Assembly (NCBI GenBank): GCA_946412355.1
Contig: CAMKGX010000002.1
Span: 1-64,000 of the forward strand
DNA from: an uncultured Clostridia bacterium
Lineage (GTDB): Bacteria; Bacillota; Clostridia; Oscillospirales; Oscillospiraceae
Length of the DNA stretch: 64,000 nt
Reading direction: 5' to 3'
How positions within the stretch are numbered: the stretch's first letter is position 1; every line of letters starts with the position of its first letter. The notes below the pieces were generated by a model that saw only the letters and a list, made by a program, of their open reading frames with translations, made no database searches and was not told the DNA's origin. A program made the position numbers and the translations under genes. Below are positions 9,467-18,283 of the stretch, piece by piece.

Positions 9467-10702
9467 TTATCCGTCAACGAGGCCCAGGTACAGGTCGTTT
9501 ACGTTGGTGCCCGTGGGGCCGGTGACGATCAGACCGTCCACCGCTTTGAGTGCGTGATAAGCGTCGTTGTTCTGAAGCGTCTCGTGCAGAGAGATCTCTT
9601 TTCCTTCGAGTTCGTCAAAGGTATCGCCGTCCACATAGCCGCCCGCCGCGTCGGTGGGGCCGTCCGTCCCGTCGGAGCCCACACAGATCACGCACGCGTT
9701 GCGGAGCCCCCGCAGCCCTTCCGAGGCGGCAAGCGCCAACTCCTGGTTCCGACCGCCCATGCCCTTTCCGGTCAGATGGACAACCGTCTCGCCGCCGGCC
9801 AGGAAGGCAAGCTTCTTTCCCTCGCTGGCATGGGAGCGCAGAACCGCGCTGAGAAAACGTCCCGCCTCCCGGGCCTCGCAGTCGAGGCGGTCGGTGAGAA
9901 ATACGGTCTCGTAGCCCAGACGCTCGCAGGCCTCACCCGCAGCATGGCAGAGCTCACGGACGCTCCCCACCACCTGCGCATGGACGTTTCCCAGTTCTTT
10001 GGGAGTCTCGATCCGGAGGCAGGCTTCCGCCTCCGGGCTGAGCCGCAATCCGTACTTTGCAGCGATAGACAGGGCGTCAGCGCATGTTGCCGTATCGGGG
10101 TTCACGGGGCCGGAGGCGATCATATCCAGCGGATCGCCCAGAATATCCGAGAGGAACACGGCCTCCACCCGGGCGGGCGCGCAATGGGCCGCGAACTTTC
10201 CGCCCTTGACAGCGGAGAGCCGCTTGCGGATGGTGTTGATCTCCACGATGTCCGCTCCGCAGGCTAGGAGCTGATTGGTTATGTCCTGCAATTCGGGAAG
10301 TGGGATCAGAGGCTTTTCAAACAGCGCACTTCCTCCTCCGGAGAGCAGGAACAGCACCGTGTCGTCCTCCCGCAGGTCCTCCGTCAGCTTCAGCGCCGCC
10401 TCTCCAGCGAGGACGCTGTTTTCATCCGGGACAGGATGTCCTGCCTCAAAGCAGCGCAAAGACCCGATCGGCTCGTCAAAGTGGCCGTATTTGCTGATGA
10501 CGAGCCCGTCTGTCACCGGTACCGTGAGAACGGACAGCGCAGCCGCGGCCATACGGGGCGCGGCTTTGCCGGCTGCGATGAGAAACACCCGGCCCGGAAA
10601 CCGTTTTCCCAGCAGCGCACGGCGCACCGCGCCTTCCGGCATCACGGCGTTGATAGCGGTATAGGCGGCTTTTTCCGCGTCAATCCGAAGTTTACGATTC
10701 AT
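9467..10702 (-). CDS. Glycerate 2-kinase (MOFRL family)
   Basis: LLSGGGSALFEKP, FLAGGETVVHLTGKGMGGRNQELALAA, CVGSDGTDGPTDAAGG. Confidence 0.9.
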   Translation of the reverse strand: MNRKLRIDAEKAAYTAINAVMPEGAVRRALLGKRFPGRVFLIAAGKAAPRMAAAALSVLTVPVTDGLVISKYGHFDEPIGSLRCFEAGHPVPDENSVLAGEAALKLTEDLREDDTVLFLLSGGGSALFEKPLIPLPELQDITNQLLACGADIVEINTIRKRLSAVKGGKFAAHCAPARVEAVFLSDILGDPLDMIASGPVNPDTATCADALSIAAKYGLRLSPEAEACLRIETPKELGNVHAQVVGSVRELCHAAGEACERLGYETVFLTDRLDCEAREAGRFLSAVLRSHASEGKKLAFLAGGETVVHLTGKGMGGRNQELALAASEGLRGLRNACVICVGSDGTDGPTDAAGGYVDGDTFDELEGKEISLHETLQNNDAYHALKAVDGLIVTGPTGTNVNDLYLGLVDG

Positions 10703-10723
10703 AGCTGACTCCTTTTTAGCGCA

Positions 10724-10749
10724 ACAGCCCCGGCGAAAGCCGGGGCTGT
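10724..10749 (-). other. Intercistronic 11-bp perfect stem with GAAA loop, just upstream of glycerate kinase RBS
   Basis: ACAGCCCCGGC-GAAA-GCCGGGGCTGT. Confidence 0.75.
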
Positions 10750-10761
10750 AATTGTTTTTCT

Positions 10762-11643
10762 TTATCGTCCGATCTGAATGCCGGAGAGGTACTCATAGTA
10801 CTGGGCGATGGCGCTGTGATCCTTATTCCCGCCCTCGTGATTGTGCATCCACTGGAGGATCTCCTGCACGGAGGCCGTCATGGGGACGGGGGCGCCGACA
10901 GCGTGGGCGCAGTCCAGGGCGTTGTTCAAATCCTTGATGTGCAGGTCGATCTTGAAGCCGGGCTTGTCGTTGCCCGCTATCATCATGGGGGCCTTGGCGT
11001 TCATAACGGTGGAGCCGGCCAGGCCGCCGCGAATGGCGTCAAAGACCAGATTCGGATCCACACCCGCCTTTTGGGCCAGGGTCAGGGCCTCGGCCAGGGC
11101 CCGGATGTTGCAGGCCACGATGATCTGGTTGGCCAGCTTGGTGGTGTTGCCGGCGCCCACGTCGCCGCAGCGCACCGCGCTGGCGCCCATAGCCAGCAGC
11201 AGAGGCTTGCAGCGGTCAAAGACCTCCTGCTTGCCGCCCACCATGAAGGCCAACGTGCCATCGATGGCCTTGGGCTCGCCGCCGGACACCGGGGCGTCCA
11301 GCATTTCCACGCCGTAGGCCGCCACGCCCCGGCACAGCTCCTTGGCGTCCACGGGGTTGATGGAGCTGGTGTCGATATAGACGGCGCCGGGCTTCATGTG
11401 GGCGGCCACGCCGTCCTCCCCCAGCATTACCTCCTTTACCTGGGGGCCGTTGGGCAGCATGGTGAAGACCACGTCGCACTGCTCCGCCACCTCCCGATAG
11501 CTGCCGCAGGTGCCGCCTGCCGCCACCACGGCCCGGCATTTATCCATGCTGCGGTTGGACACCATCACCTCATAGCCTGCCTTCACCAAGTTCAGCGCCA
11601 TGGGCTTTCCCATGATACCCATTCCGATAAAACCGATTTTCAT
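10762..11643 (-). CDS. 2-hydroxy-3-oxopropionate (tartronate semialdehyde) reductase / beta-hydroxyacid dehydrogenase family
   Basis: KIGFIGMGIMGKPMALNL Rossmann motif, DAPVSGGEPKAIDGTLAFMVGG, GNTTKLANQ. Confidence 0.88.
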   Translation of the reverse strand: MKIGFIGMGIMGKPMALNLVKAGYEVMVSNRSMDKCRAVVAAGGTCGSYREVAEQCDVVFTMLPNGPQVKEVMLGEDGVAAHMKPGAVYIDTSSINPVDAKELCRGVAAYGVEMLDAPVSGGEPKAIDGTLAFMVGGKQEVFDRCKPLLLAMGASAVRCGDVGAGNTTKLANQIIVACNIRALAEALTLAQKAGVDPNLVFDAIRGGLAGSTVMNAKAPMMIAGNDKPGFKIDLHIKDLNNALDCAHAVGAPVPMTASVQEILQWMHNHEGGNKDHSAIAQYYEYLSGIQIGR

Positions 11644-11788
11644 ACTGCAAACGCTCCTTTTCCTTGTTTGCCAACATTATATCGGCAGGCCAGAGCGGCG
11701 TATATGCTCATTTTTGCGAAATTGTCTTGAAATTTGATGAATCCGTGGTACACTGAAAGCAGGAAATAATTAGAAGGAGGACGCCGCG

Positions 11789-13003
11789 ATGGCCCTGATG
11801 GATCTGCCGCTGGGGGAACGCCTGCGGGTATTGCAGGATCTGCTCTCCTGCACCGGAAAAATGTACGCCTGGTGCTATGACGCTGAAGGCAGGCTAATCG
11901 ACACCAACTGCCCGGACCGGGTGCTGGACGACGTGTTCTCCGCCACGGGCTGCATGGAGGCGGTGCGGCACCACGCCCGGGAGCACCGGGAGCCCATTCT
12001 GCTCAGCATCCCCTACGGTCTTAGCTGGAGCGCCGCCTTCGAGTTCGACGGCGACGGGCTGCAGCGCATCCACGTCTTCGGCCCCACCACTACCACGGAG
12101 CTTGGCTACGACGGCATCAGCAAGGCGGTGCAGAGCACCAAGATCCCGCTCCACTGGCGGCCCAAGCTCATCAGGATTTTGCAGCGCATACCGGTAGTGT
12201 CCACCATCGACTTCTTCCGCCATACGCTGATGCTCCACTACTGCGTCACCGGGGAACAACTCACCAATGCCGACATTGCCTTTTTTGAGCCGGCCCTCAG
12301 GCAGGGCGAGCGAGAGCCCGTGGTCCGGAAGGACCGCATGAACACCTACCGCACCGAGCAGGCGCTGATGCGCATGGTCAGCGAGGGGGATCTGAACTAC
12401 AAGTCCGTGCTGCATGACGCCGCCTCCGCCAGCCGCGGTGTGAATATATCCCACATGGGCTCCCTGGAGCAGGTGCGGGTGAGCCAGATCGTGTTCATCT
12501 CCCTGTGTACCCGGGCGGCCATCCAGGGGGGCGTGTCGCCGGAGGTGGCCTATTCCCGAGGCGACGCCTACATCCAGGACATCCTTGACTGCAAGACGGT
12601 GGCGGATGCCGCCCACATCGGCCACACCATGTATGACGACTTCATCCATCTGGTACACAAGGGCAGGGCCAACCCTGACCGCTCCCCCCAGATCCAGAGC
12701 TGCTGCGACTACATTGAGCTCCACGTGGAGGAGAAGCTGACTCTGGCGGACATCGCCTCCCACATCGGCTACGCCGACTATTACCTGTCCCGGAAATTCA
12801 AAGCGGAGACTGGCTTTAGCATCAACAATTACATCAAGATTGTCAAGGTGGAAAAAGCCAAAACCTTGCTGCTGTCCACGGATATGAGCATCCAGGACAT
12901 CTGCGACAGGCTTCATTTCGGCTCCCGCAGCTTCTTTGCCGAGACCTTTAAGGAAATCACCGGCATCCCCCCAGCGGCCTACCGGGAGCAGAATATGCGA
13001 TAA
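11789..13003 (+). CDS. AraC family transcriptional regulator (paralogue of 8253..9464)
   Basis: C-terminal HTH (LTLADIASHIGYADYYLSRKFKAETGFSINNYIK); N-terminal domain collinear with the other AraC. Confidence 0.9.
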   Translation: MALMDLPLGERLRVLQDLLSCTGKMYAWCYDAEGRLIDTNCPDRVLDDVFSATGCMEAVRHHAREHREPILLSIPYGLSWSAAFEFDGDGLQRIHVFGPTTTTELGYDGISKAVQSTKIPLHWRPKLIRILQRIPVVSTIDFFRHTLMLHYCVTGEQLTNADIAFFEPALRQGEREPVVRKDRMNTYRTEQALMRMVSEGDLNYKSVLHDAASASRGVNISHMGSLEQVRVSQIVFISLCTRAAIQGGVSPEVAYSRGDAYIQDILDCKTVADAAHIGHTMYDDFIHLVHKGRANPDRSPQIQSCCDYIELHVEEKLTLADIASHIGYADYYLSRKFKAETGFSINNYIKIVKVEKAKTLLLSTDMSIQDICDRLHFGSRSFFAETFKEITGIPPAAYREQNMR

Positions 13004-13053
13004 AAAAGCATACGAACACCCGACGGCCCTCACGGCCGCCGGGTGTTCGTATG
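13002..13053 (-). terminator. Rho-independent terminator for the minus-strand symporter gene
   Basis: CATACGAACACCCG ... CGGGTGTTCGTATG 14-bp perfect stem followed on minus strand by TTTTTT. Confidence 0.8.
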
Positions 13054-13087
13054 TAAGAAGAGGAACTATGATAAATGGCTTAAGGGA

Positions 13088-14845
13088 TCACTTGTTGGCT
13101 TTGGCCTTTTTGGCTGCCTTTCTAGCCGCCTTCTTCGCCTGCTTGTCCAGATACTTCTGGTTCTCGGCGTCGAAGTCCAGGCCCTTCTTCTGGCAGTATT
13201 CCTTCAGCTCCCGGACGCGGTTTTCTTCCGCCTCCGCCTGCTGCTTGGCGATCTCGGCGCGCTGCTGCTCCTCGTGCGAGACGTAGGGGATGCCCTTGGC
13301 CTCGCACTCGGCCTTCTTGCGCTGGATGAGGGCGCGGGTCACCTCGGGCATGCGCTTGTCGATGTCGAAGAAGAACAGGAACAGCACCAGGAACAGCAGG
13401 GCCGTCAGGGCGATGGCGCCCTGGTAGGAGAAGTTGATCCAGGTGGTGGCGCTGCGGGTCTGGTCGGCGAAGACCTCCACCACTTTGCCGTTCTTCTCAA
13501 TGGTGCCCACCAGCTCGGGGGTGGTGTACTTGGAGATCATCAGGCCCAGGTTGAAAAGACCCTGGCCCAGGCCGTTGGCAAGGGAGTGCATGAAGCCCAC
13601 CAGGGCGGCGGTGATGCCCTCCACGCGGATGTTCTGGGTGTATTCCACGTGGTCGATGGCGTCGCCGGTGAAGCTCATCATGGTGTACACATAGAACATG
13701 GCGCCCACGCCGCCCAGGCCGGTGCCGGCATAGACGGGAGCCGTGTGGCCAGCGCCGAAGAAGGCGCCCACCGCACCGATCAGGGCCATGATGGAGCCGA
13801 TGATGATCATCTTGCTGCGGCCGTACTTCTTGATGAGGGGCAGCACCACGAACAGCATGGGGCCCATGGGCGCCATGGCAATCATGGTGAACCGGGCCTG
13901 GATGGCTGCGGCCTCACCGTAGGCGTTGCCCGCCACGACCCAGCCTGCGTAGTAGATCTGGGACACGCTCTTGAGGGCGTTGAGCACCTGATAGATGAAG
14001 ATCAGGATGATGAACATCACCCAGTATTTATCCTTCAGGCAGGCCTTGAGCTGGGTGCCGAAGCTGGCCTCCCGCACCTGGGTCAGCTGGTCGGGAGTCT
14101 CGGTGAGACGGCGCTCCTCGGTGATGCGCTCACGGGTGAAGAAGTACTGGATGAAGGTCAGGGGCACGGCGATGGCGCACATGACGGACAGCGTCACCAG
14201 ATAGCCCTGCTTGTCGCCGCCCACGCTGTGGGAGATCATGGACAGGATGGTGGGGAACAGGATGGAGATGATGCCAGTGCCGATGTTCTTGGTGACCTGG
14301 CCGGCCATGGAGTTGCCGGAGCGCTGCTTCACGTTGCGGGTGGACAGCGCGGCGGAGAGCTCGTAGGCCATGTACCACATGGTGTAGCCCACGGAGTAGA
14401 ACAGGTTGTAGGAGATGACTACCCACACCGCCTGGGCCTTGGCGCTCATGTCCGGGATGGCGAACATCATGATGATGCTGGCGATGGTGATGGGCAGCGA
14501 CAGGATGAACCAGGGCCGCAGCTTGCCCTGACGGCACACGGTGTTATCCAGCACCTTGGCCATCAGCACGTTGGTGATGGCGTCCAGCAGCTTGGACAGC
14601 ACCGGGAACACCACCATGAAGCCGGCGATCCACAGGCCGCGGCTGACGGTAAAGCCCAGGGTATCGGTCAGGTACTTGTTGAAATAGCTGTTGACGATGG
14701 ACTGCAGCAGCATGACGCCGAAGGGACCGGCCACGTAGCCCAGCCATCTCTCTTTGCCGTGAACGTTGGCGGAGGTGATCCTGGTATCCCAGAACGAGGA
14801 TTCAAACCACCCGCTCAGCAAACCTTTCTTTGCCTTTGTACTCAT
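13088..14845 (-). CDS. MFS transporter, GPH symporter type, with charged C-terminal tail
   Basis: Paralogous to 6279..8063; start MSTKAKKG with AGGAGG upstream; the longer ORF start is not supported by an RBS. Confidence 0.87.
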   Translation of the reverse strand: MSTKAKKGLLSGWFESSFWDTRITSANVHGKERWLGYVAGPFGVMLLQSIVNSYFNKYLTDTLGFTVSRGLWIAGFMVVFPVLSKLLDAITNVLMAKVLDNTVCRQGKLRPWFILSLPITIASIIMMFAIPDMSAKAQAVWVVISYNLFYSVGYTMWYMAYELSAALSTRNVKQRSGNSMAGQVTKNIGTGIISILFPTILSMISHSVGGDKQGYLVTLSVMCAIAVPLTFIQYFFTRERITEERRLTETPDQLTQVREASFGTQLKACLKDKYWVMFIILIFIYQVLNALKSVSQIYYAGWVVAGNAYGEAAAIQARFTMIAMAPMGPMLFVVLPLIKKYGRSKMIIIGSIMALIGAVGAFFGAGHTAPVYAGTGLGGVGAMFYVYTMMSFTGDAIDHVEYTQNIRVEGITAALVGFMHSLANGLGQGLFNLGLMISKYTTPELVGTIEKNGKVVEVFADQTRSATTWINFSYQGAIALTALLFLVLFLFFFDIDKRMPEVTRALIQRKKAECEAKGIPYVSHEEQQRAEIAKQQAEAEENRVRELKEYCQKKGLDFDAENQKYLDKQAKKAARKAAKKAKANK

Positions 14846-15061
14846 GTGCATCCTCCTAATCAAATCTTCACAAAAGTCCGGGATTGGGATGAAAACACGA
14901 TAACACGGGCCTTTCCCGTTGAATATTCTTAAATTTGCCTTATTGTATTCATTTTTGCTTAAATGGAAAACAGAAACAATTTCAGAACAAAAAAGCGAAT
15001 TTGACGCTATTCCTACGGGGCGATTTTGGATAAGGTAGGGGGCAGCAAAGGAGGCGGTGTC

Positions 15062-15964
15062 ATGACGGCGGCCATGCATCAGATCGCTGTGATTTTTATG
15101 GGTATCCTGGCGGGGTTTCTCTGCCGCAAAAAGGGCGTCCTCACCGAGGAGGGCACCGCCGTGGTGTCCCGGCTGGTGGTGAACGTGGTGCTGCCGCTGT
15201 ACCTCTTCAGCGCCATTCTCCACTCCGGCGCGGCGGTGGACGCCCGGGGCGTCATGGTGACCCTGGGGCTTTCCTTCGCCATGTTTCTGCTCAGCGCCCT
15301 GGCGGCGCTGGCCTTCGTCCCTCTGCTGCGGCCTCCCGCCGGGGACAGGGGCGTCTATCTTTTCGAGACCATGTGCGGCAACGTGACCTATATCGGCATC
15401 CCGGTGTGCGCCGCGGTGCTGGGGGGCAACGCCGCGTTCTACGGCTCGCTGCTGAACATCCCCTATAATCTGCTTTGCTTCTCCCTGGGCATCTGGCTGC
15501 TGGCAGGCAAGCTACCCCTGAAAAGGATTCTCAACCCGGCCTTTCTGGCCGGAGTGGCGGCGGCCGCCCTCTACCTGCTGCGCGTGTCGGTGCCGGAGGT
15601 GGTGCTGGACGGCTGCGCCTTTATCGGCCAGGCCACCTCTCCCTGCGCCATGCTGATCATCGGCTCGGTGCTGGGCAGTGTCCCCTTCCGGGAGATCTTC
15701 ACCGAGTGGCGGGCCATTCCCTACGTGCTCATCCGCCTTGTGGGCCTGGGGGCGCTGGTGGCGCTGCTGCTCTCCTTCCTGGACGTGGACCCGGTGCTCA
15801 AGGGCGTGCTGATCCTCATGGCCGCCATGCCCGCCGCCACCAACTCCACCATGCTCTGCACCATCTACGGCGGCAACCGGGCCCTGTCGGCCAAGCTGAT
15901 CTTCCTCTCCACCGCCCTGTCCATCGTGACGGTCCCGCTATGGGCGGCGGTATACTTCGGATAA
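15062..15964 (+). CDS. AEC (auxin efflux carrier) family transporter
   Basis: 10-TM pattern, MGILAGFLCRKKGVL...VVNVVLPLYLFS; RBS AAGGAGG before 15062. Confidence 0.85.
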   Translation: MTAAMHQIAVIFMGILAGFLCRKKGVLTEEGTAVVSRLVVNVVLPLYLFSAILHSGAAVDARGVMVTLGLSFAMFLLSALAALAFVPLLRPPAGDRGVYLFETMCGNVTYIGIPVCAAVLGGNAAFYGSLLNIPYNLLCFSLGIWLLAGKLPLKRILNPAFLAGVAAAALYLLRVSVPEVVLDGCAFIGQATSPCAMLIIGSVLGSVPFREIFTEWRAIPYVLIRLVGLGALVALLLSFLDVDPVLKGVLILMAAMPAATNSTMLCTIYGGNRALSAKLIFLSTALSIVTVPLWAAVYFG

Positions 15965-15973
15965 AAGGGAATA

Positions 15974-16009
15974 AAAATGCGCCGGCCTCAACGGTCAGCG
16001 CATTTTTTT
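15974..16009 (+). terminator. Terminator hairpin after AEC transporter
   Basis: AAAATGCGC...GCGCATTTTTTT. Confidence 0.65.
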
Positions 16010-16926
16010 ATCATCTCTTGCGCCGCGGCGATTCGCCGGGCGATCACGCGATGCACCAGGGGCGAGGCAAGGTCGCTGTCAAAGCCGTGGTAGGAGCCGG
16101 CAATCTCATTCAGCTCCACGGATACGCCGTCCCTTTGCAGGGCGCTGGCAAAGGCCACCGCCTCGTCGTGCAGCACGTCAATCTCCTGGGGCTCGATATA
16201 GGCGGCGGGCAGGTTTTTCAGGTCCCGGCACCGGGCGGGCACCAGGCAGGGCAGCAGACTCTCGTCCGCGTCCTTCAGGTACGCGTCCCACATGGCCTTT
16301 GTGGCTGCCGGTGACCAGCAGGCGTCGGCGTACGTTTCATAGGACGCATAAAGCGCCGCCCGGTCGTCCAGCACGGGGTAGATGAGAAGCTGGCCCGCGG
16401 GCCGGGGCAGTCCTCTGTCCCGGCACAGCATACACAGCCCCGCCGCCAGCGCCCCTCCAGCGCTGTCGCCTATCACCAGAAGCCGGGAGATGTCCACCGA
16501 TTGCCTCTGCATTTCCAGCCAGGTGGCCATGCAGTCATTCAGCTGTGTCGGCGCGGTACACTGGGGCACCAGGCGATATTCCGGCAGAAAGACGCGGGCG
16601 TTCAAGCCCCTCGCATACTCGCAGCCCAGCGCCAGGGCGGCGGTCTGCAACGGCAGATAGAAGCCGCCGCCGTGGATCATCAGCACGCCGGGCAGCGGAT
16701 CGTCGCTGCTCTCGGGTTCCACAACGAAGCATGGGATCTGCGCGCCGTCGGCTGCTTGGACAGAGATTTTCCGGCAGCGCAGCCCCTCCGGCGGCCGAAA
16801 GGCCGCCGTCTGCTTCTGGTGGGTCAGGCACAGGATCTTCAGCATCCCCGCCATAGCGGCTTTGCCAGGGTCAATGTCCGGCATTTTCTGCGGGGCTTTC
16901 AGTTCTGGAGAATAGGAATAGCTCAT
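15988..16926 (-). CDS. Alpha/beta hydrolase, acetyl-esterase (HSL) family
   Basis: MIHGGGFYLPL and GDSAGGALA motifs. Confidence 0.85.
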   Translation of the reverse strand: MSYSYSPELKAPQKMPDIDPGKAAMAGMLKILCLTHQKQTAAFRPPEGLRCRKISVQAADGAQIPCFVVEPESSDDPLPGVLMIHGGGFYLPLQTAALALGCEYARGLNARVFLPEYRLVPQCTAPTQLNDCMATWLEMQRQSVDISRLLVIGDSAGGALAAGLCMLCRDRGLPRPAGQLLIYPVLDDRAALYASYETYADACWSPAATKAMWDAYLKDADESLLPCLVPARCRDLKNLPAAYIEPQEIDVLHDEAVAFASALQRDGVSVELNEIAGSYHGFDSDLASPLVHRVIARRIAAAQEMIKKCADR

Positions 16927-18101
16927 TGGTACTCGTAGGTCCGGCGGGCGATGCCCAGCTCCTCATTGGTGGGGATCACCAGCACACAGACGGCGGAATC
17001 GGCGGCAGATATGACTTTCTCGTTTTGCTCGTTCTTCTCCTCGTCCAGCTTCACGCCCAGAAGCCCCAGCTTTTCGCAGACCCGCCGGCGGAGGTATGCC
17101 GAGTGCTCGCCGATCCCGGCGGTAAACACCAGGTAGTCCAGCCGCCCCAGGTCCATGGCGAAGGCGCCTATGTAGTGGACGATGCCGGTAACGAACACGT
17201 CCACCGCCAGCTTTGCCCGCCCGTTGCCGTCCCGGGCCGCCTCAATCACGTAGCGCAGGTCGTTGGACACGCCGGAGATGCCCAGCAGTCCCCCTTTTTT
17301 CTGCAGGCCCTGCAAAATCTCCTCGTCGCCCATGCCCTCGCTGCGCAGGAAATAGGACATGCTGGTGTCCATATCGCCCACCCGGTTGGCGTGGATGAGG
17401 CCGGATTCCAGGCTCATGCCGAAGCTGGTGTCCACGCTCTTGCCGTTCTCGATGGCGCACACAGAGCAGCTCCCGCCCAGGTGGCAGGAGATCGCCTTGT
17501 ACGCTCTCCCCTTTTCATTCAGCACGTCGGCAATATAGCCGTGGGAGGCGCCGTGGTAGCCCAGGCGCTGTACGCCGTATTTCTCGTACCACTCGTAGGG
17601 CACGCCGTAAATTTTCCGCTCCAAGGGGATATCCCGGTGAAAGGCGGTCTCGAAGCAGCCGATGAAGCGGGCCTCAGGCAGAAAGCCGCGCATGACGGCG
17701 ATGGCATCCAGATAGGCCCGGTTGTGCAGCGGGGCCAGGCTCAGCCAGTCCTCCATGCCCTGCAGCACCTCCTCGTCCAGCTCGTGGATGCCGAAGTGGC
17801 CCTTGGAAAGCGTGGCCTTGTAGCCCACGCGTTCAATCTCGGTGACGGCGGAAATGACGCCCATCTCCGCCCCGGTCAGATAGTCCAGAAAAAGGCGGAT
17901 GCCGCTTTCATAGCTGGGGATGTCCGCCTTGTCAAAGGCGGTTTTCTGCCCGGAGAGGCAGTTTTCATACCGGAAGATGGCGTCGTGATCCGACCCCACC
18001 CGCTCCACGCCGCACTGGGCCGTCACCAGGGCCCGGGGCATGTCGTAGAGCTTGAATTTCAGGGATGTGCTCCCCACGTTGCAAACAAGAATTTTCATCA
18101 A
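16923..18101 (-). CDS. Divergent acetate/propionate kinase (ASKHA) family protein
   Basis: CNVGSTSLKFKLYD, CFETAFHRDIP, GYHGASHGYI, FTAGIGEHS; altered HLGGS in place of canonical HLGNG. Confidence 0.87.
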   Translation of the reverse strand: MMKILVCNVGSTSLKFKLYDMPRALVTAQCGVERVGSDHDAIFRYENCLSGQKTAFDKADIPSYESGIRLFLDYLTGAEMGVISAVTEIERVGYKATLSKGHFGIHELDEEVLQGMEDWLSLAPLHNRAYLDAIAVMRGFLPEARFIGCFETAFHRDIPLERKIYGVPYEWYEKYGVQRLGYHGASHGYIADVLNEKGRAYKAISCHLGGSCSVCAIENGKSVDTSFGMSLESGLIHANRVGDMDTSMSYFLRSEGMGDEEILQGLQKKGGLLGISGVSNDLRYVIEAARDGNGRAKLAVDVFVTGIVHYIGAFAMDLGRLDYLVFTAGIGEHSAYLRRRVCEKLGLLGVKLDEEKNEQNEKVISAADSAVCVLVIPTNEELGIARRTYEYQ

Positions 18102-18283
18102 TAGCCTCCCAGATAGCGAAGCATCTCCTGCATCTGCCGGTCTCCGCCGGCGGCGGGCTTCCAGTCCACCTGCAGGGCCGTGTAGCCCTGCTTTTCCAGC
18201 ACGTCCGCAAAGGACTTGGGCCCCACGTTGACCACCACCAGCTCCGAACGGAACAGGCTCAGCATCTTACTTGTATCAGCCAT
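18098..18283 (-). CDS. Small FdrA-type domain protein (61 aa)
   Basis: VVNVGPKSFADVLEKQGYTALQVDWKPAAGGD, a stand-alone version of a motif associated with FdrA/DUF1116 proteins; overlaps both neighbours by 1-4 nt. Confidence 0.7.
   Translation of the reverse strand: MADTSKMLSLFRSELVVVNVGPKSFADVLEKQGYTALQVDWKPAAGGDRQMQEMLRYLGGY

Noticed and set aside
13043-14932. 629-aa plus-strand His-rich ORF
   Set aside because: Antisense shadow of the GPH symporter; same artefact at 6486..8207.
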